NCBI RefSeq assembly: GCF_002234675.1
Contig: NC_019864.2
Span: 16,447,582 to 16,511,581, forward strand
Direction: 5' to 3'
DNA length: 64,000 nt
From: Oryzias latipes
Taxonomy: Eukaryota > Chordata > Actinopteri > Beloniformes > Adrianichthyidae
Position numbers and translations under genes: made by a program. Positions 52,856 through 64,000 of the stretch are shown one piece after another (within the stretch, counting starts at the first letter, position 1; each line of letters begins with the position of its first letter). The notes beneath the pieces are model-generated. The model was not told where the DNA came from and made no database searches. It saw only the letters and a program-made list of their open reading frames with translations.

Positions 52856-55800
52856 TGATCAATGTAAATGTGTAAAAACTGATATGGGAATTCTAACTTG
52901 TTCACTGAGACTGCTGAGAAAACTTAACATAGATTAGCAATATTTCAACAAGGAGAGACCATAAGGAATTCCAGAAAAGATTTATTTGTGATGCAGAAAA
53001 ATGTGCATGATATTAGTCCATAGTCTTTGGCGGTTCGGCTCTGGACCAAAGACGTCTTGCATATTTGTAAGCATGAACCACAGATGAATAAACCAGAGAG
53101 CCTAGAATCTAATGGTGGTTAATGACCAAACAATGCCAAAGCATTCTTCCAGGTGGAGAAGCAGGTGGAGGATGGCTGGTGAAGCATTTAGAATGCAAAG
53201 AGACAAAGTGGGCGTTTTTTGCACTTGGTTTGAAGAGAATGCCTAATTATAAAGGTGTGTAGAGTGATGTAACAAGGAAGTACATGGAAGTGATCTTCCC
53301 CATTGAGACTGCAGTAAAGCTCTACTCTAATACTTACAAGCATTTTAAAATGAATTTATGTCAGTTTTTTTTCTTCTATGCTGTTTTCTATCAGCATTGG
53401 TTATGTAAGATCATCAGTTTTCATCACACTGTTCCTATCTTGGGGTTGGAGATAATAAACTTAAGGCTCTTGACCCACCACCCCATACAACAAGAAGGTT
53501 TCACACATATAAAACTGTGAAATATTAAAAGATATTATTTTTTTCCCCACTGATTAAAAACATCTTTTTATTTTTTCTCATTCCTGCATTTGCATGGATT
53601 TCCCTATGAGGGTTGGGACAGAAGCAGAACGTTTATTTGCTTTGTCAGTCTAATAATGTTGGCACATTCTCTTGTTCATCTCAAAATGCTGTTTTATTGC
53701 AAAACCATTACAAAACGTTAAGAACTGCCCCATCTGAATTACCGATACTGGTATGTTTAAAACATTGCAGAATTTTGACCTTTTCACTGCTTTTAACTTG
53801 TTCAGCAAGACAGATTTCTCTAAATATTAGTAATTAATGTCAAACAATCCCACCAATAACCTTTTTAAACCATGTTAAATCAAAGCAATCTAAAATAACT
53901 GACATTGTTTGTGAAAATCTCTGTTTTCTGTTCAAAGTGGGAAACATGCTTTTACTGCAATTTACAATTAACAAAATCCCAGTCCACACACCTACAAGAG
54001 GAGAAAACTAATGTATCTGTCTGCCACATCTGTTTTATGATGGGGGAAAAAAAAGATTAAGACTGGAAAGATCTTTTGCTAAACCATGTGTAGTTCTAGC
54101 CTTGTGTTTGTTGGAAGGATCAGAAACTGAGCAGGTTGTAAAATTGGCATCTGTTCTCAAGTTCGGCTCATCATTTAACAGTTACACAGACAAACTGTGC
54201 ATCATGCACTATAAGCAAAGCCTTCCTTATCACCAAACAGTGGTAAGTCTGACACTTTTCACTAAAACATTCCTGAAGTTTTCATCAATAAAAAGCACGT
54301 CTTTGCTCGACGGTACAAGTTTAAAACTTAAGTGGGATCTTATGACAGGCAGGTTAACAGACGTACTGAATGTTCATCAACTATTTGGTCATATATAACA
54401 TAATTACAATTTCTGAGAATGATATTTGGATGTTTTGTATTAGAAATCATTAACCTTGTTTAAAAAAAGTATGGAAGAAACAAAAAGAAAATGTATTAAA
54501 ACTGATACAAAACAGATCTGTCATATATTATACTTTATTATATTATATTTTCAATGGTATTTTTTAAATTTCACATTAAGCGATAATTCTTAAATGTGAA
54601 AAGAAATCCATGGAGTGCTATTGCAGCTATTGAAAAAGAATAACTGAATATTTAGATGTGGTCAAATTCTCTTGACTAAAGCATGTAAGATTTCATGAAC
54701 AATTATTAAACTTTGTAGTTTTATGACTGAATGGAGGGAAATGTTACTTTTAGTAAATCTTAGTTAGTTTATTTACCTCCTAACATTTCAAATTTAAATT
54801 TGCTCTTTTGTACAGAGCAGAAAAATGTTGGCAAAGTAAGGTGACCCTTAAAGTTAGCAGGGGAATTAAAGTGGGCATGACAACTTTCAGATACTTCCTA
54901 AACTTTTGAGGATTCAAAACTGTGATACACAACTACTAGACCACATTTAATGGAAACCAGGCTATAGCAAGAAAAGGTGGAATTATTGCTACCTGTTGGG
55001 ACTTTTGACTCTGCGGTTTTATAAATGGATGGCACAAAGGAGTGCACAAACGTCTTTCTTTCCTTCCTTCATTCTTTCTTTCTTTCTTTCTTACTTATCT
55101 CAAAGGCTTAGTGTAAGTTTTAGATCTAAAGAGAGCTCATAAATCTTGTATAACATCACTCAGACTCGCAAACAGCCACATAGAGTGAACAATGATTTAT
55201 ATATCCAACGTACAAAGGGAAGTATTAAAGGGTTGAGGGTATTGCTGAAGATGAAATCACACACTGAACCTTTGGTAATTCTAATATTGAAATGAATAAA
55301 GCAGGTAGAGCATTTCAGGAAATTTTCAATGACTATGATGTCGATGGCTGCAAGAATGGTGAAATCATTTAATGAGGTTGTCAAATAACACTTTATGTTA
55401 GTCAACAGTTAATAGTTGTAATTGTTAAAAATATAAACATGTAAATGATTGTTTTTCTTGCAGTTGTGTCTGTCATATTTCTTTAAATTAATTCTTTATA
55501 ACGACATTAACTTGCAACTATCCAATTATTTTCAAAGTGTCTTCATCTTTTGAATGTGTTCATGAAGCATCTCCATTATTCACTGTTATTGGTGTCATAT
55601 TTACTCACAATATGAACATAAAAGTACAAAATGTATTGCTTGTTTATAATTTTCAAGCAGATTCTTGATTTATGAAGCATGTCTTGAGAAATACTGTGAT
55701 TTCAAACACTGATGGTAAAGTAGAAGAATTCCTCTTATAAATAATTATTTTGGAAGGCTATGTGCTGTAATTTAAATGCTTTGATAATACACTGATTGCG

Positions 55801-56404
55801 CATATAAATATGATTGCACGCATTCATAGAAAGCAATAACCATTTGTCTTTGTACGCAGATTCATAGCCATCATCAAAGCTCTCGATTCATCATATTTTT
55901 AATTCAAAAGAATACAACTCTCCCTGTTTTTAAATTGTGGATTTGTTTCTATAAAAACAAAATGATAAACTGCAATGAGATTCTGTGGAAGACGTGTTTC
56001 CTTTTTCTCACCTTGCAGGTCTTAGGTTTCAGACGTGTAGTGTGAATGCAGGTAGGATGATAACTAACACTCACTCTCTGTGATGGGAGTGTCCAGCACC
56101 ACACAGGAGTTCTGAGTTCTGCACACCTCCCACATCATTTTCATGTTTTGTTATTTAGAGTAACAGCCATGGTACCTCACCCACAGATGCACACAGGTAG
56201 TTAGTTTGTTTAGCACAGCACAACTAACTTTATTTAGTCTGCATATTTAGTTCCTCTTGTTCTGTCATCCTTTCTGTTAAGTGCTAATTTGTTTAAGTTT
56301 CATTTTCTTTGACTTACCTAGATGGAGTTTGACTGTGGAGTTCGTATTGATCCAAAAGGGTGTCTGAGGGTAGAGCTGTTTTATATTGTCAAGGTGATTT
56401 AAGG
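52856..56404. other. Gene-free stretch, 3.5 kb
   Basis: Strongly AT-rich spacer. A pyrimidine tract of TTTC units is at 55053-55092. No gene was seen. Confidence 0.45.
55053..55092. repeat. (TTTC)n-rich pyrimidine tract
   Basis: Imperfect TTTC/TTCC units over about 40 bp. Confidence 0.85.
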
Positions 56405-56703
56405 AGGACTGGATGGTGGTGCAGTGGTTACCTCACCTGGTTAGTTCAAATCCCAGCTGGGACCTTTCTGTTTGGAGTTCTCATGTTCTCCTCATGGATG
56501 CATGGGTTTTCTCCAGGCACCTCGGCTTCCTCCCTCAGTCCAAAAACATGCTTTATAGGTTAATTGCTATCTCTAAATTACCCCTAAGTGTGCATGTGAG
56601 CAGACTGGCCACTTATTCAAAGTCTCCCCTGCCTTCATTAAACATAGGCTGGGGTGGCTCCAGCAGGCAGCCCTATGACCCTGAAGGTTCTGAAGATGGA
56701 TGG
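56405..56703 (+). repeat. Dispersed repeat R2 (forward copy)
   Basis: Head GGATGGTGGTGCAGTGGTTA, then GTTCAAATCCCAGCTGGGAC, GGAGTTCTCATGTTCTCC, GGTTTTCTCCAGGCACCTCG, CAGTCCAAAAACATGC and the tail GAAGATGGATGGATGAT. It is a clear full-order copy of the teleost repeat also at 5.3 and 51.3 kb. Confidence 0.8.
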
Positions 56704-57053
56704 ATGATCATTTAAGGACCCAGCTACCATGTCAGTGGAAGAGTAATTTGTATTTTGGATAATTTATAAAGTTAAACTATTGTCAGTTGAATTCTTTTTG
56801 GGGAAACAGACTCCCTGTTACTGTAAAATGCCTGAATGTGTGTTTATATTAAACCCCCAAATATTTGTTATAGTGGGTCAAAAAAGTATTAAGTCAACCA
56901 CCAATAGTGCAAATTGTCCCACTTAAAAAAAGATATGAGAGGCTTATATTTTTGATCATAGAAACACTTCAACTATGAAAGACAAAAGGAGAAAAAAACT
57001 AGAAAATCCAATTTAGCTGTTTTTACATAATAATAATAATAATCATAATAATC

Positions 57054-57132
<79 letters not shown>

Positions 57133-58320
57133 TAATAATAATAATAATAATCTCATCATAAAAACTGGCAGGATCCCTCACACTCCCTAGTTGTGGCTTA
57201 ATTGCTGCTCAAACATTTAAATAATTTTCTTAGTATTTGCTTTAAAAAAACAATCTAGGATCTTGGTTGCACAATTTAAACAGTCTAAAGAACTGAGAAC
57301 AAAACAGAGCAGAGCAACAGTAAAGTCAGACGTCACAAGTTCCTCTTTTGGAAATTGTGATTGGTCGGATCAGCTGAACACATCCATGCAAAGTTAACTG
57401 TTAACTCCTAATGAGCCATTCAACTGGTCCTTGTGCCCATATATATAAATGCTCAGGGGGAAATGTATTTACATGAGCTTGTATGCTCGACTCCATTAAA
57501 GATATGACTCCATCTGTTCAGTTTTTAGCATCAGACATGTTTTATATAAAAATGAAACAGGTGGTAAACAAATCTGCCGACCACAAACTCACATCTGTTT
57601 AATCCATAAAATGGCCACCTTTGAATTTGAATCTTACTTTATTTCAGTCACAATATTTTTGGTATAAGCTGTACTCACAGACTGATCTGAAAGTTTATTA
57701 TTTACTCAATGCAGGCTGTAATCTCTTTCCTTTTGGATTTAAGAAGTATTTCCTTAAAGCATTGGAATTTTTAGGAAGGGTTTAGAATTAATCCAATGTT
57801 TAGCTTATTTTTTGTTATTAGAAGACTGGGAAACTATTTTTGATCTTTTGACAACTACACAAATGTTTCAGAACACCCCAACAATCCGGTAAAGTCTAAT
57901 GAAGAGTTTGAAATGATACCAAAACTTCCTGAAGCCCAAGGTAATATTTTTCCTTTTCATACTTTTGTAATTTTTTATCAGCTGACCTGTAAGCAGTCAT
58001 CTGAATAAATTAAGCATCTTTTTAAAGAAAAACCTGTCTGTAGTGTCTGGATCTTTCGTTTCAGGTTCATATGAACTCAGAGCATATGCATCCTTGCAGA
58101 AATCTATGTTTTAATTATGATAATTATGCTGTTCTGGGCAATTTGCCTGTTCACACTCCAGATAATTTCAGATACTTCAGCCATTTTTGATCTGCAGTCC
58201 TGCAGGGAGTTATTATACTGTTTCCTGCAGGTTGCATCTTTCCAACCCGAGGAGGACATTTTTGGACTAGACCATCCGTGGTACAGGAGGAGCCAGGAGG
58301 TGTGAAGCTGGGAGGATCAG
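56704..58320. other. Gene-free stretch
   Basis: AT-rich spacer with a long (TAA)n microsatellite at 57027-57151. No gene was seen. Confidence 0.45.
57027..57151. repeat. (TAA)n microsatellite
   Basis: About 40 TAA/AAT units over 125 bp with a few TCA or TGA interruptions. Confidence 0.96.
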
Positions 58321-58560
58321 GGAGCAGCCATGACGTCACCAGAGTTTAAAGTGGGCCGCGCTTCGTCCGAAGAGAGGAGAGGGAAGACGGGAGGAAGGAG
58401 CTGCGGTCATCTGGTCTCACCTGCTCGGGTTTAAGTCCAGAAACTACCTGCAGCCAGAGTTTCAAGGCTTCCTGAAGATGAAGGAGTGTGTCGCGCAGTG
58501 ACTCCTCTTGTGTTTGCAAGCGTCAACTTTTCCATTGGAAGGATGCTGAAACAAAGGGTG
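58321..58560 (+). promoter_or_regulatory. Candidate promoter and noncoding 5' exon of a downstream gene
   Basis: A GC-rich island in AT-rich surroundings. It starts with a perfect cAMP-response element TGACGTCA (58331-58338), then GTTTAAAGTGGGCCGCGC. About 200 bp later comes a good splice donor, AACAAAGGGTGAGTTGG, near 58558. The transcript would point right, away from MAP2K1. No convincing start frame lies before the donor, so the first exon would be untranslated. By human gene order (MAP2K1, TIPIN, DIS3L, MEGF11) a plus-strand gene is expected here, with MEGF11 one option because of its long first introns. That is inference only. Confidence 0.4.
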
Positions 58561-61552
58561 AGTTGGACGCTTTCCCCAGAAAATCGGTGTTGAGTGAGTC
58601 GTCAGGGCAGCCTAATGATGCTGCAGCATGCGGGTCGTCCCCGCCGCCGCCGCCGCCGGGCTCCCACTGCTGACAATCGGCTGTGCAGATGTTGATGAAC
58701 GACATCAACTAGAAACACATGCATTTCCAGTGGACAACTGTGAACTTTGCAGTGTTTTTACCTTTTATTTTTATTTCCCTGGCGTTAGGAGAGAAGTGCT
58801 GCTGGTTGATATGACAAATGGAGCTTTCTAGTTAATTGTTGGCGAGTCTCTGTCACTTGAAAACGTGCCAAGGAAAAGAGCTATCTAATTTCCCAGAGTG
58901 TGAACATCAAGGTATTGCAGCATGTCTAATGTTTTGTTTTTACTCACCCTCCCAGGTGTTTGACACCAAACTGATAAAAAAAAAACTGCTTTGGTGCATT
59001 GAACGCTCAGTACGCATGAGTGGGCTAATTGATTTTCGCTTTTTTGGTCATTTTTAGATAAGTTTGCCTCTTGTGGTTGAATGCAATGTTTTATTGTTTG
59101 GATTTATTTTAACTGCAACACATTCCTGCTGGTCATTTGTGCTGTTTGTTTGTTTTTTTGGGGGCCCAAACAAGCACCAGGACTCCTATAAAACACTAGG
59201 TAAATCCCGACTTAAAAGTGAACGTGGTGACGGAAATTTTTAACACTTTGCAGATTCCTGCTCATCTATTTTTCAGCCGCTAGATGGCAATAGAGTGCAA
59301 GTTGTAACCACTGATTAAACTTGCATTAGTCTCTACTGCAATCAGATATGCACCATTGTGTGATAATGAAATCATTACAGATGCTGATTTCCTGTGTGAG
59401 AATAACCCAAAACAAACAGAGCAAGGCGCTTCTTTGTAAAACCCATGACTTATATCAAATAACTGGTTAGTGCTTTCTGCACACAAACACGCACACTCAT
59501 GAGTCTCCGCAAAAGCCAGACTCTTGTTTTTGCTCAGCTGGAGCTGCATAAATTGTGGCAGATGCTCTGGATGGGCTCTGTGTATTATAACAATTTATCA
59601 TAAAACAGTTTATTACAAATGCACCTTGTCACAACAGCCATGCAGGTTTGGTTTCAACTCTGGCTCTATACCAGGAGGTTTTCAAAGAGCCAATTTTTGT
59701 TTATATTTCTAAGTGGGGTGATATTTTGTTTGTCTATAATTACACTTCAGCATCATTCCTCAGTCAACATCATCACCATTGCAAACATCCAGATGTGCAC
59801 ATCTATTATTTACATTATCTTATCAAGTTTTTTCAAGTATAGTTTTCAGTTGAATTTATGTGGGAGTTTCACTTTTAGGCTGCTGATCATGTCATCAAAG
59901 AACTGAGAAATGTATTGTTTCTGTGGGAAAATTCTCCAAAATGTCATGCACATAATGGCAAATGAAAAAAAAAAGTTTTGACTTTGAATATTAATAGTAA
60001 ACTCATTTGCATATCGATTTTTAAATATTCTGAGCTCCGATAATAATGTTGCCAAATGTGGACATGGTTTCTTTTACAGTGTTGTATCTGGTCAGTGAGA
60101 CAATGCAGTCAAAGTCCTCTCATCTATTAATTCTGACCACTGAAGTTTGGGGAAAATGGGCAAAAATCTAACTGTGACATTTAATTCCAAAGTGTGAAAA
60201 TAAAAGGAGGTGTAACTAATATTTCGAAATGTATTCCTATTGTCTGAAAATTGTCTCTACTTATATGTTTATGGATCTATATACGGCTCTGTATTTGCCC
60301 TGTAGTGAGAAGCCATGCTGTTTGTTGTTTCGTTTTTGCTATAGGGTCCATTGCTGGTCTACATCGACACTCATCGAACCGCATTTGTGGTGGCACAAAG
60401 GGGAGTACTGTTTAAAATCAAACCAGTAGATTTTAGAAATTATTATCCCTATTTAGTGCAGTTTGAGAACATTTTGAAGTCGGAACTTCTGGTATTTTAA
60501 TTTCTTAACCCATTAAAATAAATCCAGCTGAACTTCACTGATATGTTTAAAGGCAAGGAGAGGATTAAGGATATTAAATATCAGTCTCACTATTGATTCT
60601 CCATAAACCATTTTATTGATTTTCAAGAGTGAGCAAGTAGACACAGTTAAGGCAGCACAATACCAATAAGTCCACATTTTAGTGACCATGCAGGAATCAT
60701 GCCAGATTATATTGAGCTGCAAAATGTGTTATAGAGCTGAAATTGTTAAATCGCAGGATATTTTTTTTGTTTGATGTGTTTGGAAAACAGCAGCTGGTGG
60801 CATAAGTTCAGCATTAAATACAGTGGACCTGCAAGGGGTGACTTCTTTAAATAACAGGCGCTTTTGACTTCATTGATCTGTGTCACATTGTCTTATAAAT
60901 ACAATGTTTACAAAGCAATGCATGCTGAGTAAAAAGTCATGTTACACTAAACCAAATAAGATTGTTTTAGTCTGAATGAGATGCTGCTCCTCTGCTGTGT
61001 CCTCTGAAGACCTTCTGTTACAGTTCTGTCTCATTGGCTTAAAGTTTTACCAACACATGACATCTATGCTGCATTATCCTCACATTCACATTTACTGACT
61101 TGTTCTTCAGATCTGTTTGCTTTGTAACTAGGCGTTGATGAAACATGAGGGATGTAAAAAAAGAAATCTGCTTCTGGTTAAACTTTTTTCTGCTTTTTGA
61201 TCTTCTTCTTTTAGTTTGTCAGAAAAGTTTTCATTAGTTAATCTAAACTGCACAAACAAATTTTTCTATAGATCTACTTTTTTAAAATCTAGTTTTCGGC
61301 CCCTAACTCTTAATTAGGAACGATGCCTTGACCAAAAGACGTCTTCCTGTTTCTTGTAGCTAAAAGGTTGTTTCTCTGTTGGATGTTAAATTAAAGACTA
61401 GCAGGATCTTTACTCAGTGAAGAAATTTAAGCGTTAGATTATTGGTAAAGTACACAAAAAAGCATAATAAACACATTTCTGTGAATTATTCTTATTTTTT
61501 TAAACTATCATCCATGTGTGTTGATTCTCTTAATTTAGACCTTTCTAGAGGA
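58561..61552. other. Possible intron or spacer
   Basis: The first 150 bp stay GC-rich and include (CCG)5-like triplets near 58640-58660. The rest is AT-rich with no recognisable exon. If the 58.3-kb donor is used, this is intron 1 of a gene continuing outside the window. Confidence 0.4.
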
Positions 61553-61626
61553 TGACCCTAAATTTTAGGGTCATTAAGCTAGTATGTCTCCTTTTAGGGC
61601 CTAAAAGGAGACATACTAGCTTAATG
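61553..61626. repeat. Two abutting perfect palindromes
   Basis: The first has arms ATGACCCTAAA and TTTAGGGTCAT around one T (61553-61575). The second has 27-bp arms at 61572-61598 and 61600-61626 around a single G, all 27 pairs matching; it starts CATTAAGCTAG and ends CTAGCTTAATG. They overlap by four bases. No transposon ends were recognised. Confidence 0.95.
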
Positions 61627-61969
61627 CTTCCTCCTCTCAATTAACAATGAATTACTGCCCCCTACTCACTCTACTCAAATACGCAGAGAGACAATTTTGA
61701 GTAATAAAGTGGTAGTGTCTCTGCCCTGAAACTGGGCAGGAATACAATCAGGTTATACCAAAGACTAAAGCAAAAATGGTTGGATTTAGGAGTTAAAGGC
61801 CAACTCTAAAGAAAATTGTTTTTTATGGTTGTTTTTAACTTGTCCTGTCCAACAGCTAAGCAAACAGATGAGAGCTGAAAGCCTTTTGTGTTGGACATAT
61901 TTTACTGTTCCAACAGGGGTTATGCATCTTATGATACACCAGATGTATATTTGAATAAACCCCTTTTGT

Positions 61970-62460
61970 AATTTCAGCTAAACTTTATTTATGTGAATTA
62001 TATTTGTAAATATTTTTTTGTTGGGCCGGACGGAAAAGAAAAGGAGGAGAGAAGAGAGAGGGATGACAGATTAAGGGGGGGGGGGGGTAGAGGGGTGATT
62101 ATAGCGAGGGTAAGATAATGAAGCGTTAGAAAGCAACAAGTTGCTGGAGCTTTATAATCACAGGTTAGGATGCATGAAAAATCTAAAATGGGCGGCGCCT
62201 GTCCACACAAACACATTCAAACGTTACAAACACATCTGTTGGCTCCAAAAGGGTTCCCACACAAACAAGTCTATATGGACATACTACCACTAACATTCAC
62301 ACATGCCTACTTATGCATTCAGACTAACACATGTTTTTGGTGTTTTTAACATGTTCATGTAGTAGTTTCCTCATGGTGGAAGACATATATAAAAGAATTT
62401 AAGATTAAAACTGCATTTCTGAGTATTTGTTTATTCGAATCTTGCTAGATCAGGTGTTAT
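61970..62460 (+). repeat. Dispersed repeat family R1, copy E (left part)
   Basis: Contains GGTGTTTTTAACATGTTCAT, AAGAATTTAAGATTAAAACT and TTTGTTTATTCGAATC, matching the left part of copies A and D, then stops. It has more left sequence than the others, with CACACAAACAAGTCTATATG, a purine-rich GGAGGAGAGAAGAGAGAG segment and a run of 13 G (62075-62087). Confidence 0.55.
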
Positions 62461-64000
62461 TGCAACACTGAAAGAGTTGATTTTAGCTCTGAGCCAGATA
62501 ACATTTAGCCCTTATCTACACAGTGTTAAAGTGACACTGAACATATTGCTGAGTTATACATAACTCTTTTGGGTGTTAATAATTGACACTATCAGTACAA
62601 CTTTAACACTAAAGAGTGTTGAATAACTCCCACAGAATCATTTTTACTCTGCACATTTTATCTCAGAGGATCAACACTAAAATGGAGGTGGGGCCTTACA
62701 CTTGGTATTGTTGTAACAACTCTGACAGAATTAAAGTTTGACATAAATGATAAAAAAAAAACATTTAAAAAATGTCTGGATATGGTAAGCAGATAAATAA
62801 AAGAAAAAATAAAATAAACAAAACAAACAGTTATTTACGACGAGGCAACAGTATCTCTAAACGGTTCCGATTTTAGTACTTCAAAATGTATTTTTATCCT
62901 TTTTTATGTGAATTAATGGTTTACCTAGCAAGCTAAGAGCATTTCATTTCAAGTCTGTTAATGCTGTAAAGCCCCACGTTGTCCTGCAGGGTTAGGTTTA
63001 TGACTGCCAGGGGCTTTTTCCACCAATGCAACAAACAGGCGGACACTATTTAGCCTCAGCAGCTTAAACTCTCAACAGAGTCATTTGTCTCAATGACAGC
63101 TGTTGCCTTTTGCCATAGAGACACTGATATTTTTGGTATTATTTATAGAAAAAAAATTAGCAGATACCCCTTTTGTCAAAATTCCCTAAGCTCTTTGAGT
63201 TTTGAGTGCAAATTTTTTGAGGATGTTTTTGTTGGGTAGACCCTAAAGTCTAGTAAAGCTATTCAACTGGAAATCCCCATGTTTTGCTTAATCAATATGT
63301 TTAATTAGTGCTGATTAATGTAGCAGTGTGCCAGTGGAAGGCTGACAGCTTTCTCACTCCACAAGAACACATTCTATTGGAAAACGGAGAAGAATGCTTT
63401 CCATGGTCCTACTTCGATTTTACATTCCCACTCACTCGGTAGATTGGAAATAAGGGGGGGTGTTAAGAAAACAAACAAAAAACAACAAGGCACATACACT
63501 TTAAATTTATGTCTGAGTTAGATGACTAATTCCATACCTTTTTATTTTTGAGTAAATGCAATCATTGCTTGATAGGCTGCTGGTTTGGTCCCACGCAGTC
63601 TCAATAATCTGTTAATCAGTCATGAAATAAAAGATTTGGAAACAGTCGCTGGCAGAAATGGTAAGCAGTGCTTTCCTTGCTGAAAGAGAACCTGCTTGTA
63701 TGTCTCTGCTTGCAGTGGTTCAGGGTTTGTAAATGATTGTGCGGTATTCTAAGGTCTAATGGAAGAGCTCTTTCAATTCACCAGGGCAGACTGCACATAA
63801 TCCTCACACTGTCATGATGTTGACCCTGATTTTTGGGGATTGTCTCAGCAGACTGTAATACTTTAGTGCGGTTTTTCTTTTAAAGTTTGCTATGGCGTAC
63901 ACTGCTTTCTGTCTGAGTCCTCTAGAAGTTACAGCCACAATGACCTTTATTCTGCAAATGAAGCTGTTTTTGCTCCGCGGTGACTGATAGATCTTATTAT
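62461..64000. other. Gene-free stretch, right edge
   Basis: No supported gene. An 11-bp inverted repeat AGTGTTAAAGT / ACTTTAACACT at 62522-62532 and 62600-62610 may mark a small foldback repeat with several GTGTTAA and TTAACAC words between. Confidence 0.4.

Overview
The window is nuclear DNA from a vertebrate, most likely a teleost fish. It has intron-split genes with short introns, AT-rich spacers, tRNA-headed SINE-like repeats and other dispersed repeats of kinds common in ray-finned fish, and long (TA)n and (TAA)n microsatellites. The repeat mix reminds me of medaka-like percomorphs, but that is an impression and not a proof of species.

The gene-bearing part is 29.4-50.1 kb. I could rebuild five genes exon by exon with frames that close: SNAPC5 (+, 115 aa), LCTL (+, about 570 aa), ZWILCH (-, about 610 aa), RPL4 (+, 369 aa) and MAP2K1 (-, 394 aa). 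This is the block found on human chromosome 15q22, with one change: SNAPC5 lies beside LCTL here, whereas in human it lies between RPL4 and MAP2K1. ZWILCH and RPL4 are head to head on a spacer of about 0.5 kb. LCTL/ZWILCH and RPL4/MAP2K1 are tail to tail. RPL4 introns host three box C/D snoRNAs: one U16 (SNORD16) and two U18 (SNORD18). Apart from the snoRNAs and their host, the genes work in unrelated processes: snRNA promoter recognition, a lens klotho-like membrane protein, the kinetochore checkpoint, the ribosome, and MAPK signalling.

The left 29 kb holds no gene I can support. It carries four copies (a fifth is at 62 kb) of a dispersed repeat with a short ORF start, one split by a 643-bp insertion that itself contains a pure 120-bp (TAAGG) array, plus several SINE-like copies. 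The right 14 kb is also mostly gene-free, except for a GC-rich patch at 58.3-58.7 kb with a perfect CRE and a splice donor. That patch looks like the promoter and 5' exon of a plus-strand gene continuing outside the window. Near 61.6 kb there is a pair of abutting perfect palindromes.

I found no complete unknown multi-gene system. The most useful leads are a 45-nt in-frame microexon in LCTL, an 81-nt in-frame intron in ZWILCH, loss of the acid/base glutamate in LCTL, a MEK2-like proline-rich loop in MAP2K1, the 24-fold splice-donor-like array, and the 61.6-kb palindromes.
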